Source of the DNA: Epinephelus fuscoguttatus
Taxonomy: Eukaryota > Chordata > Actinopteri > Perciformes > Serranidae
Assembly: GCF_011397635.1 (NCBI RefSeq)
Contig: NC_064754.1
Span: 31,414,543-31,478,542 of the forward strand
DNA: 64,000 bases
Direction: 5' to 3'
The notes under the pieces were generated by a model, which was not told where the DNA came from, made no database searches, and worked only from the letters and a program-made list of their open reading frames with translations. Both the position numbers and the translations under genes were made by a program. Each line of letters opens with the position of its first letter. Position 1 is the stretch's first letter. Shown one piece after another: positions 22,666 through 34,466 of this stretch.

Positions 22666-25600
22666 TATGTGATTGTTCTGTAGCCTATTATGTTAATCTA
22701 AATGTGTGGTTTTCAGGAACCAGTGCTGAAGTGATGCTGTATACTGGAATATCATTGAGCAACATGCAGTGATATGCAATATTCTTGTCTGCCAAGTGCT
22801 CTTGAAGTTAAAAAAAAAAAGCTTTGAAGCTTTTGCTTCTGCTGCTTTGCTTCTGCATCAGCCTGCAGAAAAATGTCATCCCTGGAGCACTCTATTGCTG
22901 ATAACTGCCTCCCTCCCTACCTCACTTAGGAAGCCATTATTGTAATGAATTGTAACTATCAAAAAAAAAGAATAACGGTATTATTAATTAATCATTTAAT
23001 GCCCTGAAAACCACACATGTAACAATAAAATCCAGAGTAAAGGGTCAGTCTTGAAAAACACTTGCCTGTAGTGGATCAGACTGAGAGGGACATGACGTGT
23101 GTTATTCTTGGCCAAAGCAGAATAACAATTGCACAACAACAGCTGTTACAGTTATACTAACTGCTGTAGTTGGTATTTTCTATAAAACCTATCTGAAACT
23201 GTCTCTATACCCACACAGTAGTGCGTGAGACAGATAACCTTTGGAAAAAAATTCATACTCCTCTACCTACTCCATTGCCTTGTTTCACTTCTGATAGAGT
23301 CCATCAGGGAAGACGTTTTTCTGTAGGCCAGCACGAAATTAAGTTAGCGTCGCACTGGTTACCTTGTCAAAAAGCCTATGGGATTTTCCCATTGGATTTT
23401 GGATTATTGCAGAAAATAAGCTTTGTGGCAAACAAACGTTTATGATACTAACATGTTTTGTTCAGCAAGATAATCTTCACAAATGAACCCCACTTTTTGA
23501 TTATTGAAGTCTGAATGCAATCACCAGAAGTAAAAAGCTAATGTTAGCTATAAACGAACTACATTTCTGTCGCATGACTTAACGTCACCGCTATAACAGA
23601 CTGTGAAGCTGTGTTTGGCGCGGCTCGGTGTGATGACATTCTGTAGTCTTACATAGCCACTTGAAAAAAACTCAAGATATATCCTGATGAAGACTTGTAT
23701 AGTCGAAATGCGATGATATCCCCATTTTATTAAAGGATTTTTGCACTACCCCATTGTGCCTCGGACTCTTAGTTTGGACTACCTTTTGTTACATTTTGAT
23801 ATCTCTGTTTACGAATAGGACAGTCCTTCTTCTTCTTTATATATCAATTTTTTCCTTGTCCACGAAGAGCACCTGTGTGGTTTTTTGATTCCTTTCATCC
23901 TGACCCAGGGCAGCGCTCACTTTTTTCTTTTGTTTAATTATAGCCACTTGTTCGGAACTGCCATTTTTAAGTCACAGAGAAGCTTCAAAATTTACAGGTA
24001 TACAGGTATTTACTGGTGTATGTTATGTCGCAGAACAAAACATGAAGACACCTCAAGCTTGTATTAACTACAGACCTTATCTGAGGCTAATAACAAAAAA
24101 AAAACATTCAAAGCACCCATTGACCTTGAGATGAGGGAACTGGAAACTCCAAAATTAGAACTAATTATTGGTAAAATAGTGAGTTATCAGTTGGTAACCT
24201 TGTGCAACTCTGAGAAAATTTATTCAAGAGGATGCTCAGATGTGCCAGTTCATCAAATATAAAGACTTGAGTTCCAGTACTGACGAAATGGTGAATAAAC
24301 ATTTACTGGAGTCTAAATTGAGTAATTTCAGTTACAGAAGTTTCTTCTTCCCAGAAAACTGTCTGGAAGAAATGTAGAAATCAAGCACAGATCAGCAAAA
24401 TAAAGCATTACACAGCACTTTTATTTTTTTTCAATCCTGAACATTTACATTTATATTACATTAAGAGAATTTTAATGTCAGTTGCGATCAAATCTGAAAT
24501 GTAACCAGAAAGATAAATACCCTATAAGCTGGCTTTTACAGCACAAGGACATTCAGATGTAATTACATTTCTACAAAGATAACAGGCCTAAGAAAATTTG
24601 CAAAAAAAAATGAAAATAAAAGCCAATGCAATTGCACATTGTTAATGATTTTGTCAAATAACAGTACAAAAAACTCTAAAATTATAAATTAATTTATGAA
24701 ACACAGGAAAGAGCCTTTCCATGGGGAATGTGTTCAACAAATTGAGCATTTTAAAAATAAGAAAGATGGTGCGGCTTGTTGGCGGTGCTGGGTCGACTGT
24801 ATTCTCATTTTGCAGCTAAACAGTACACTAAAACATGTTTCTGAAAACACCTCAGGTAAGAAAAAGGCAATGCAGTAACAGAATCTTGATTCATATTTGA
24901 TCAGCGCTGCCTAGTTTGACAGTTTGGCTGAAGTTCATGAATAGTGAATGACATGACTGACAGCTGCGTTAGAGACCCCTTGGCTCTGATTGGTTGTTTT
25001 TAGCGTGCCGTGGTCAATTCTAGTGAAAGCCATTAGGGGCAGTAGGAGGGGAGGAGGGACATTATTTCTTTTCTCCACAGAAAATCTGTCTCATGTACTT
25101 TTTCAAATTATAGTGACAGTTTCATGACAAAACGTTATGTTCATAAACGTTGCCAAGTAGCTTTAAACAGTGAAAATCACTGACTTTGACATAGACGGTA
25201 ATAATGTGTCAGGAGTGATTATTGTACATATAATTATAAATACAGTATTGGTTCTTGTATAATATATTTCATGCTTATATTCTTTTTGTTCTTGCTATAT
25301 TGCACTGCTTGTTTGGTTTCAAGTAAACTACGATAACAATGTTTATTATTACAATTTATATTTATTCTGTCAAGCAATGTGAACAGATGGGAAGTAATTG
25401 AGTAGATACTGCACTTAAGTATCTGGAGGTACTGGTATTAGTAGTATGGTATTTAAGGTTAACCGTCTCCAACTCTATTCAGTTTCCTGCCCTGGAAACC
25501 CTCCAACAAACTGCACATCCTCCAAGTTAACATGTATTCCATATTCAACCTTTGTTTCAACTCTGTTTTCATTTTCTAACTTCCACTTTCCTACAACAGC

Positions 25601-26148
25601 GTGGCTCCTGTCGAGAGCGGAGAATCACTCTGTAAATTTCTTGTTCTTGGGTTTCTTCTTCGTATTCCCCTCCTGTGCTGAGTTTTTTTGGGGGAGTTTT
25701 CTTTTATCTTCTTAGAGAGCTTGGTCTGGTCAGGAAGCTTTGATGTTGCAGGTCTGTAAAGCCCACTAAGACATTGTTTGTGATACTGCAATATAGTACA
25801 TAAATTTAACTTCACCACATTTAGTGTTCCGATATAACATCATCTAACTTTGAAGAGTAAAAAAAAAAAGTGCTTCACTCATTAAAATGTCATGAGGAAT
25901 GACAAGTGAGAAAAGGCAGTGGGTATGATGGGAAAGAATGCGGGGACTTCTTTCTGTGTGGGAGTGAAAGAGAGAGATGGGGAAGTCAGCATGAAACAGA
26001 GAAAATGAGAAATTTAGCATTTAGCATTACGAGTATGACATACAGTTTGCAGAAGGTCAGATGCTCCTGCAGGGCAAAAACCCATGTCTTCTGTTCCCTA
26101 ATGAAACTAACAGCGCTTGTTCAAATATAAGCACACCATCAGGCACGA

Positions 26149-26182
<34 letters not shown>
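26149..26182. repeat. (CA)n microsatellite
   Basis: About 17 CA units without interruption. Confidence 0.97.
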
Positions 26183-26185
<3 letters not shown>

Positions 26186-26766
26186 TAAATTCCTCAAAAG
26201 TTTCCAGATTTGTTCACGAAAGCTAAATCTTGCCCAAAACCAACATCACATCTGATTGTCAGGACATGCTTTCACTGCCAGGACTCACTGCTTATACACT
26301 GTATTTACTGGACTGCTGATGTGGTTTATCAACCTGTTAGTGAAAGAAACCTCAAGTTCTCCCAGGCCACTGCTTCTCCAGCATTCATCAGAGGAAGTGA
26401 CATACAGTATTACTCAGCCAGCTGCTGTAATGTGTCACATGGATGAATGTAATCATTTCATTGATGGTAACACATTTCCTTAGGCCAGTGAAAATGATGA
26501 AATACACAAGAGAGGCTGAACCAAAATTGCGTCATTATTTTAATGGCTCACCTATGGCACTCTATCAATGTAATTATAAATCTATAAACTTAAACACACT
26601 CATACTATACATGCACACACATGCAGTTTTCATATCCATAGTTGGGTTTTCTGTGGTCAGGATTACATAAGGGCATTTTTGACAAAAATAAAACCCACCA
26701 TCGTGATGTGCTGGGCTTTCTCACAGGGAAGTCAAAGCCTCTGTTTTCACTTCACAATCAGAAAAG

Positions 26767-26769
26767 TAC

Positions 26770-26801
<32 letters not shown>
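26767..26801. repeat. (TC)n microsatellite
   Basis: About 17 TC units, starting ACAACTCTCTC. Confidence 0.97.
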
Positions 26802-26804
<3 letters not shown>

Positions 26805-27158
26805 GTTTCCCTCCACATATAGAAATGAAACAAACATCAGCAAAGACAAATGAAACCTCACCCAGTGCTGCCCCCTACAGCACAAAACCCATCAGTCCTG
26901 AATGTTCCGCTGCAACTGCAATTTCACAGTCAAAACAAGAGCAAACACAGTCTTTCCCGCTGGTATCATAGAGTTAAATTATAAAACCTTTCCATACACT
27001 TAGTGTTTTTTCACTATCCTACTGAATAAAGGAACTTATACGACACGAAAGTTTCTTTTACTGTGAGGAAACTATTGTATCTCATTTCCCATGTTGTTAA
27101 CTGAGATGTATAAACAATATTATGTTGATCTGTTGCTCCCAATCAACCATTCCTCGAC

Positions 27159-28511
27159 TTAAAGGGAAAGTTCTGTTTTTTACAACCTGGACCTTATTTC
27201 TGGCATTAAATACGGTTGTTTACTCACCCAGATAAGTTTGGTGTCATTTGGAGTCCTTCGGAAGATATTTAGGTCCGCGAGAGCCGCGTACATCCATATA
27301 GTGGGAATGATCGGGGCACCGACAATGAGGCTCTACATAACACATTATCTGCCGCGAAACTCGTTCATTTCACCAATATGTTTTTATGAATCGCCAGAGT
27401 TGCTTGTCGTCATCATCCGGGTCATTTTACTGACCTACTAACCTCTGACCTGGATGATGTCATCCAGGTACGCACACCACCACACACCCGCAGCACGGCT
27501 TTGTTTACAACTGGAATTTGCTACTGTTGTTTTTTTGAAACATGGCTGAATATTTGTCAGATTTTGAGGTTGTGGACGACGACTTTGAATATGATGGATG
27601 TCCTTACTGTTTTGAGCCAGAGTATACGGATGAGGAGCTCTTTGAAAGGAGGATGCGGAGGCAGAGAGAGGAGCAGCTGGCCAGAGAACAACAAACCGCT
27701 GCATGTCCGAGAAGTGGTGGTGTTCTTGTGGACAATGTTCCACTATGCTAACAGAGGAGGAATGCCTTTGTTGCTCCGAGTGGGATTTGAGGCCAGGAGA
27801 TACAAGTCTGGATGTCTCCAGAAATGACTGTCTCACAACTACAGAGGATTTCACTTCTATGATCAACTGGGCTGTTTTTTTCGTGTTCTGAAAGTAAACT
27901 GGAAGACCCAGCCAAAACCTGCAGGACCGAACGGGCAACTTCCAATTGAGTAAGTAGCCTACACAGCTGCATAAATTGTTTATTTTCCTTGAATCTGTTT
28001 GCTTGATAAGTAAATAACTAAAAGAATTTACATTTCTTTAGTTTCTTCTCATCACTTGTGTAGAACGGCCCGCACACCGCACAAAAAGCAGAGGCACTTC
28101 TTATGCAAAACGTTAATTTATTATTACATAGTGCTCAGTGACAAAAAGTGAGAAACAGAAAGGTGAATGTTTTGGTGGTAAAGAGGATTGTCTTTACGAA
28201 TTGCCTCTGTTTTTTTTTTTGCAGAGGTTAGTAGGTCAGTATAAATGACCCGGATGATGATGACAAGCAACTCTAGCGATTCATAAAAACATATTGGTGA
28301 AATGAATGAGTTTCGCGGCAGATAATGTGTTATGTAAAGCCTCATTGTCGGTACCCCGATCATTCCCACTATATGGATGTACGCGGCTCTCACGGATCTA
28401 AATATCTTCCGAAGGACTCCAAATGACACCAAATTTATCTGGGTGAGTAAACAACCGTATTTAATGCCAGAAATAAGGTCCAGGTTGTAAAAAACGGAAC
28501 TTCAGCTTTAA
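27159..28511 (+). mobile_element. TTAA-flanked transposon with about 285-bp terminal inverted repeats
   Basis: The left arm (27163-27446) and right arm (about 28224-28507) are near-identical reverse complements: both read TTTTTTACAACCTGGACC, TACGGTTGTTTACTCACCCA, ACATATTGGTGAAATGAA (or its complement) and end near ACTGACCTACTAACCTCTG. TTAA flanks each end (27159-27162 and 28508-28511), as for target duplications of Kolobok or piggyBac type elements. The short subterminal words (AAAGGGAAAGTTCTG against AAAGCTGAAGTTCCG) are the least alike. The 780-bp interior encodes a P2X7-C-terminal-like cysteine domain on the plus strand and no visible transposase, so the copy is probably non-autonomous or only part of a multi-gene element. 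The superfamily is not settled. Confidence 0.8.
27542..27950 (+). pseudogene. Frameshifted ORF with P2X7 intracellular-domain-like cysteine motif, inside the transposon
   Basis: An ATG at 27542 opens a frame with an acidic N-terminus (MAEYLSDFEVVDDDFEYDG), then CPYCFEPEYTDEELFERRMR and a charged helix. Near 27700 the coding sense shifts to another frame, which reads EKWWCSCGQCSTMLTEEECL, CCSEWDL, then CLTTTEDFTSMINWAVFFVF before a stop. The C-x-C-G-x-C ... CC ... C-[IL]-T-T-x-x-x-F order matches the zinc-binding ballast domain at the C-terminus of mammalian P2RX7 (CQCGSC ... CC ... ACITTSELF). A third frame then reads LGCFFRVLKVNWKTQPKP and reaches a possible donor (GTAAGT) at about 27951. 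The last part of the domain is not present in this exon. This is not the P2RX7 channel gene: no channel domain is here and the exon sits between transposon arms. The frame breaks argue for a dead copy. Confidence 0.6.
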
Positions 28512-28939
28512 GTCCCTGAACCCATAAGAAAGAAAAGAGGTCAAACCAAAACAAAAGAGAGAACGTGGGACAATGTGACAGGGTCATAATACAAAGTGAG
28601 TTTGTGTATGTGATTTCCTGCTAGTACTTGAGCTGAGTTGAGTTTGACAAAATTAAAATATAGTAGAAAAACACAAGCATATTTGTCAGGGATAACACAA
28701 CAAATTCCAGGACTTATTTCCATCATAGTCCCAGGTCTTCCATCAGTCCATCCTCATTACAAGATGGAAACAGCCCTTCAACACCCAAAGCAGATTATAT
28801 ATGACCTCAACATGCCACATCCCAGCACAACAATCCATTTACAGATTAATATGCCAATTAAAATAATATTTATACAGGATGTGTATGAACTCTGGGTGGT
28901 GACCTAAAGAATGAGATCACTGCTACATATGGCCGAAAT

Positions 28940-29150
28940 TCTTCCATGGGGTGGCTGGGCTCAGCCTTAAAGATAGAGTAAAGAGCTTAGACATCTGGAG
29001 GGAGCGCGGAGTAGAGCCGCTGCTTCTTCTCGTCAAAAGAGGCCAGTTGAGGTGGTTCGGGCATCTGATCAGGATGCCTCCTGGATGGCTCTCTTTAAAG
29101 GTGGCCTGCTGCCCCTGAGACCCAGCAAGCAAATGAAAATGGATGGATGG
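28940..29150 (+). mobile_element. 3' end of an RT-encoding non-LTR retrotransposon with GGAT tail
   Basis: The plus strand encodes the typical C-terminal LINE motif QLRWFGHLIRMPPGWLSLK (29040-29095) after an eroded EXC-like stretch, and the copy ends in ATGGATGGATGGG. This C-terminal end is found in many fish LINEs of the RTE/Rex groups. It is 5'-truncated, as is usual for LINEs. Confidence 0.7.
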
Positions 29151-29929
29151 GTGATTAAAATCTATTAAAATGACCATGACCTCATTTGGACTTGTTATCT
29201 AGCAGCCTCTGTGTGACTGATTTTATCAAAGGCTTGTGGTTTTACACCACCATTATTGCAAGAATTTGAATTTGAATTTATAAAAGGCTCGCCCTCTTAT
29301 TTTCAAGGGGATCCTCACAGCACAAATACAGAACAAAAACATACAGACAAAACTACATTACATATTAAATATACACTTCAAATACACAGATACAGAAGTC
29401 TCTCTCACCATCACCCACCTACAGCTACCACCTGTAGTGGAAACTGGAATTGGATAACATGACCTCGATAGTTTCGGGGCAGTTTTCAATATGACGACTT
29501 AAAAACATGAGCAAGTTGTTTTGAGATGAGAATATAAAGAAGTTCTGAAGCAGTGGAAAAAGGTAACATCACAAGAAAAAGGAATATCATTCCATTCGGA
29601 TAGAACTCGATATTGGAATGACCTACGTCCAACTTCTTCTAAGGACAAAGAAAATGTGATATTACATATATCTAAGAGGAAATGCATGGAATCAAAAAGT
29701 GTTTCAAATATGAGGGACAACTGAAGTGAACATATTTGAAAATGAATTGAAGCCAGTGAAAGATTTAGGCTGCAACCAATTCATGGATACATATGTACAT
29801 TAAACAATAGTAAGTTCTATATAAACACCTCAAAAGAAATGAACAATTATATACATGGAGATTATGCACTACATCTAGAGGTCTAATATTAGTGGCAGAT
29901 GTGTTTTGATAAACAATGTCAGCATAATA

Positions 29930-30340
29930 ACCTCCTTCCTATCACCATACCTGCTTGCACCCTTAGATCCTCTTCTTCTATTCACCTCACTGTCCCCTCC
30001 ATTCGCCTCACTACCATGGGGGGCAGAGCATTCAGCCGCTCTGCTCCCCAACTCTGGAATGCACTCCCCCCTGACCTCCGAAATATTGATTCTCTACCAC
30101 ACTTCAAATCCAGGCTGAAAACTTACCTGTTCAGGGTTTCCTTCTCTCTTTGAGTGGGTAGATGTTTTGTTTATGTTTGTTTTGTTTGCTTTTTAAACTG
30201 ATATTTGTTTGTTTGTTTGTTTGTTTGTTGTAAAAATGTTTAATTATCTTGTTCTTTGTATTTTATTGTATTTTACTCTGTATTTTACAGTGTAGGGCGA
30301 CCTTGAGTGTCATGAAAGGCACCCAGAAATAAAATGTATT
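29930..30340 (+). mobile_element. L2-like LINE 3' fragment
   Basis: The plus strand encodes MGGRAFSRSAPQLWNALPPD then FKSRLKTYLFR, the C-terminal end of L2-clade ORF2 proteins (family pattern: AFS--AP-LWN-LP ... FKS-LKT-LF). A stop follows at 30151, then an AT-rich 3' end with GTTT repeats and AATAAA. The copy is 5'-truncated. Confidence 0.75.
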
Positions 30341-30344
30341 ATTC

Positions 30345-30752
30345 ATTCATTCATTCATTCATTCATTCATTCATTCATTCATTCATTCATCTTCTAACCG
30401 CTTCATCCTCTTGAGGGTCGCGGGGGGGCGGGAGCCTATCCCAGCTGACATCGGGCGAGAGGCAGGGTACACCCTGGACAGGTCGCCAGACTATCGCAGG
30501 GCTGACACATAGAGACAAACAACCATTCACGCTCACATTCACACCTACGGACAATTTAGAGTTATCAGTTAACCTAGTCCCCAATCTGCATGTCTTTGGA
30601 CTGTGGGAGGAAGCCGGAGTGCCCGGAGAGAACCCACACTGACACGAGGAGAACATGCAAACTCCGCACAGAAGGGCTCCCACACCCGGGATCGAACCGG
30701 CAACCCTCTTGCTGTGAGGCGAGAGTGCTAACCACCACACCACCGTGCCGCC
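30345..30752 (-). repeat. tRNA-headed SINE, family 1 (full copy, ATTC/GAAT tail)
   Basis: Read on the minus strand: head CACGGTGGTGTGGTGGTTAG, then CCTCACAGCAAGAGGGTTGC, B-box-like GGTTCGATCCC, a body with GGAGTTTGCATGTTCTCC and CCTGTCCAGGGTGTACCC, and a tail of GAATGAAT (plus-strand ATTC, 30342-30390). It is the best copy in the window and shows that the partial copies at 2212 and 5459 belong to one family. A (AAT)n microsatellite abuts its head at 30755-30797. Confidence 0.85.
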
Positions 30753-30757
30753 CTTAT

Positions 30758-30796
<39 letters not shown>

Positions 30797-32910
30797 CAAT
30801 AATATTAGGCAATATCAACGGTGAAATGACTCTTTTTCTGACTTGAATTAATTGATTGATAAAGTGAACTCAAATAACCATACACTTTTTTAATAATAAA
30901 ACTAATATGGGGCTCAAAGGAGAGTTCAGGATCAATCCAAGTTCAAGATACTTGAATGAGTCACCTTTTGCAGAAGAGGTGACCCATCATCAAATTAAAT
31001 GTGCAAATTCAGGGAAGCAAACGGTTGTATTGTGTACCACAAACCATGCTGCAGGACTTCTTTGTTATTCAGTACAAGCTTGTTGTTATGAAACCAATTT
31101 GGACCAAGTTAAAACCTAACTGTAAAGAATTTGGATTTGTGATATATCAGAGTTAGAAATGTAAGTAACAGTGTCATCAGCACACAAATGCGCGTGACAA
31201 TTTGAGCAATCTTGAGGTACATCATTGATAAAAATAGAAACAAGAAGGGGACCCAAGGTGGACTCTTGTGGAACACCCTTTTCAACAATTTTGTCAGACT
31301 GATAACCCACAATAAACTTATTACCTGCAAGCAACACAACAACAAAAAAGTGATAAACCTAAGTCACTGAAATAATGTAACGTTAAACAGCATTTCAGTG
31401 ATGTTGCATTCTCCAGAGGTTCAGGTTAGCTACCTTAGCTTTGGTATTGTGGTTATGGTATATTTCTAACTTCGGTGGGCTCTGCCATTTAAGATCTTAT
31501 GGACCATATTAAGTTGGATATGATGCACTCTAACCTTTCTGCTACTTGGAGTTTCTGTTTTAAGGCTTTATTAAGGCCCCACAACCATGAACTAACAGTG
31601 CAGTCCAAGTGACACTATTCAGTAATGTAGCCCCCCTGACAAGGTATAGGTCTGGCGTTTACCTTGCCCAAAATCTTCAAGGCCATAGAGACTCCCCCCT
31701 AAGTTTCCATCAAGGATACAACCCAGGTAACAGGCTAATAGAGAACTTGCCATAGGTTCCTCTTCAATCTTAATTGCCAGAACAGAGTTCTGATTAAATT
31801 TAGGGTTTGAACCAGACAAGATAAACTCTGTCTTGCCCAGGTGTGGTAGAAGCCTAGTGTCTTTGTAGCCAGGTCTTTAGTCTCCATAGCTCATCAACTG
31901 GTATTTCCTGTGTTCTGTGCTTATCTTTATATGTTGAGTATGGCTGAGTCATCTGCATATGAGAACAAAGTACTAGTCCAAGTTGCCTTCATGTACTTTA
32001 TACAGACCAAAAAAATCCAAGGACCCAGCACACTGCCCTGGGGCATCCCACACATGATCTTCGACAATTATCCACCAACCAGAGCACAGGATTGAAGTGG
32101 AGCAGTGAGAATTTCTTCTGCTGCCCAGCTCAAGGACACTCCATGCTTGACTCAGATTTCACCCCGCTCCACTAAAATCGCTCACAGCTAGCTCTAAAAC
32201 AAGGAGAAAGCTGGGTTGTATTTTAATTTTAGCTCATACACTAGCCAATACACAGATGCATTCTGAGTCAGGCATGCTTCGAGCTGATGGTGGCAGCAGT
32301 ACCAGAGTGAAATTGAAGGGGGATGGAATGGGAGCTAAGGCGTTGCTCCAGCTATTTAAAATATCTGCTCTGCACTCCATCCAAAATCCTTCCACTCATT
32401 CTCCCCACTCGCTTGTTCCTGCTCACACGCTCTCCTACCAACCTGAACCTGCTAGTCCCTCCCTGACAAATACTGCCAGAAGCCATCCAGGTTAGAGCAG
32501 TGCCATTCATACCAAGGGCATTTAACTTACTTTCTAAATTCTCTTTGTTCAATGTAGGACAATGAGCTTTTTCTATTGTTGGCAACATGTTGAGCTTTAC
32601 GCCAAGTTCATCAGCAACCTTGTAGCTGACACTGGATGGCAATACAGTACCTAAAAAATAGACCAGGACTGCTGTTTCTGTTCTCTGCTTTGTTTTCTTC
32701 CTGCTCTTGTCTCTTGGATACTGTAATGACATATTTTTGTTGTGCTAATTGGCACATACTATTTTCTAATATCCATATTAGTACAGTGTGATAATAATAT
32801 GATATATTATGTAAATTAGAATATAAGTGTATATGATGTTTTATTGCCCATATATCATTTTGTACTTGACTCTTCTTCAATGACAACGTAATGATTCAAC
32901 GTAAAGTTAA

Positions 32911-32943
32911 AAAGGCCAAATAACGTAAAGTTATTTGGCCTTT
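32911..32943. repeat. Perfect short hairpin (14-bp arms)
   Basis: AAAGGCCAAATAAC at 32911-32924 is repeated as its exact reverse complement at 32930-32943, with a 5-base GTAAA loop. It sits about 80 bases before a 43-bp minisatellite. Confidence 0.9.
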
Positions 32944-33021
32944 AGGGTACTTATATTCTAAACTGTTTATATTTTGTAGTGAATGGCTTTATCATGTCTT
33001 GGCTGGGCAACACAGACCCTG

Positions 33022-33150
33022 GGAAGTTACGGCGCCCAACCAAGAGATAGGCCAGCCCTCTCCAGGAAGTTACTGCACCCAGCCAAGAGATAGAAACGAC
33101 CTCTCCAGGAAGATACTGCACCAAGCCAAGAAAGAGACCAGCACATAGTG
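33022..33150. repeat. 43-bp minisatellite, about three units
   Basis: GAAGTTAC begins at 33023 and 33066 and GAAGATAC at 33109, an exact 43-base period. Units share GCACCCAGCCAAGAGATAG and CTCTCCAG. Differences between units are point changes. Confidence 0.85.
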
Positions 33151-33164
33151 AAGTCTTTATACTA

Positions 33165-33190
33165 AAATAATAATAATAATAATAATAATA

Positions 33191-33226
<36 letters not shown>
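33165..33226. repeat. Mirrored (AAT)n/(ATT)n microsatellite
   Basis: An AAT run turns directly into an ATT run, so the two halves can pair as one long AT hairpin. Confidence 0.95.
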
Positions 33227-34466
33227 AAGAAGACACAACATGTTAACTAGTGAGCTTTACAGGTGCTGGTCAGCAGATTTATTTACATTTTGACAGAGCT
33301 AGGCTAGCCATTTCCCCGTTTCCACTCTTTATGCTAAGATAAGCTAACCAGCTGCCAGCTGTAGCTCCACATTTACCGTACAGACAAGTTATCAATCTTT
33401 TAATCTTCCCCAAATGTCAAACTATTATTTTAATTATTTATTAAAGCTTTATAGAACAGTTATTAATGACAACAACATATGAAATGCCAGGTTGTAAAAA
33501 CCCTTTTGACTAGTGGGACGTATACTTTCAATTTATTAATACTTGGAATGCTAATAACAATTTATAAGCATTTTTCATTTGATTACCAAAATTCACAACT
33601 GTATTACCAGACTGAAAGGATATACACTGCTGATTATTGGCCTATAGGATAAGTGATCTATTACTAAATGTATTTATGACACATTAATATGGGTTACTAT
33701 ATAAATCTTTTGGAGTTCACACTGAGAAGCAACAATTAATGTTGGCAACATGCCAAGATGCTGATTCAAAGATAACAAGGACGGAAATGAAAATGGTCAC
33801 TGCAGATTTACACATATGACGAATTAGATTAATCAAATCAGTGTGGTAATATTTTCAAGTGTCATATTGCTAAAGGTTACTGTCTAATCCTTGAGTTACT
33901 TCACAGTTATAAGAGTTTCGGGTAATGACTGCAGCTGTTCAGGTCAGCTCGGGATTTTATGAATGGAATTTTAAGAGGAATAAAATTAAGGTGAAAGGTG
34001 AATCATACAGAGCTCTCCCATTTGTGTGGATCACCACCGTCACCGTGACACACATCTCGTGCATTTGGTGCTCTTCCTCTCATGTTCGCGGAAATTATAG
34101 TCACACCCTAAATATGTAGCCTCTTTAATGCGCACACATAAAGAGAGAGGGAGAAGAGAGAGTTACTCGAGTGTTTATTGCGCAACCAGTCAGGAGTTTT
34201 CCGCTGCACCTTGGCACATATCTTCAAGGTGACGGATGCCCTGCAGCGAGTCAGGGCGAGCCCTGCAGACTCTGTGATGCAATTAAAAAATGCGTAAAAA
34301 ACTATACTTTGACAAAGAGGCGACACGTGGGAACATAATACTGTGCCAACTTGTGGGGTTACTTACAGTCTCTCCGCAGCTCTGCACATGAGTAGTTCGA
34401 GTGCGCTCCTGAGTGTTTGGTGCCAACAAGTTTTTTACTCCGAGCTTCCACCCGCAGCCAATCGTC

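Larger units (their letters stand above)
18190..27158. other. Long intergenic stretch, repeats only
   Basis: No exon set, RNA gene or domain-bearing frame is visible over these 9 kb. I can see a fish-type dispersed repeat interrupted by another insertion (20030-21080), fragments of one repeat in opposite orientations (21680-22150 and 22590-22665), microsatellites at 26149-26182 (CA) and 26767-26801 (TC), and otherwise AT-rich unique sequence. Scattered short open frames lack splice sites or recognisable protein. Confidence 0.55.
29499..31345 (-). mobile_element. Broken LINE reverse transcriptase, minus strand, split by later insertions
   Basis: On the minus strand, 31337-31116 encodes RT palm motifs: EKGVPQESTLGPLLVSIFIN and the catalytic box CADDTVTY (a YADD variant). 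Downstream on the same strand, 29720-29499 encodes a LINE-type C-terminus (RRSFQYRVLSEWNDIPFS ... FRTSLYSHLK). Between the two parts lie a plus-strand L2-like tail and an opposed SINE with its microsatellites, so the element was split after it inserted. Its RT has lost the usual tyrosine in YADD and carries stops. Confidence 0.6.
28512..34100. other. Intergenic stretch filled with LINE, SINE and minisatellite remains
   Basis: No host gene is supported between the TTAA element and the plpp 5' exon. Listed separately are an RTE-like tail (28940-29150), a broken LINE on the minus strand (29499-31345) interrupted by an L2-like tail (29930-30340) and a SINE (30345-30752), a hairpin and a 43-bp minisatellite (32911-33150) and a mirrored AAT/ATT microsatellite (33165-33226). 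The stretch 31.4-32.8 kb has open frames of up to 126 codons with no recognisable domain. Confidence 0.55.

Noticed and set aside
23230-23880. Possible retroelement 3' end (TGATGAAGACTTGTATAGTC, then a TTTTATTAAAGG run)
   Set aside because: The words resemble some LINE termini, but there is no second copy in the window and no coding end, so I could not support a call.
27542-27950. A P2RX7 purinoceptor gene
   Set aside because: Only the C-terminal-like cysteine domain is present, frameshifted, without channel exons, and it is enclosed by transposon inverted repeats.
32352-32732. 126-codon minus-strand frame
   Set aside because: No domain, no splice context and no relation to neighbours; probably repeat-derived or chance.
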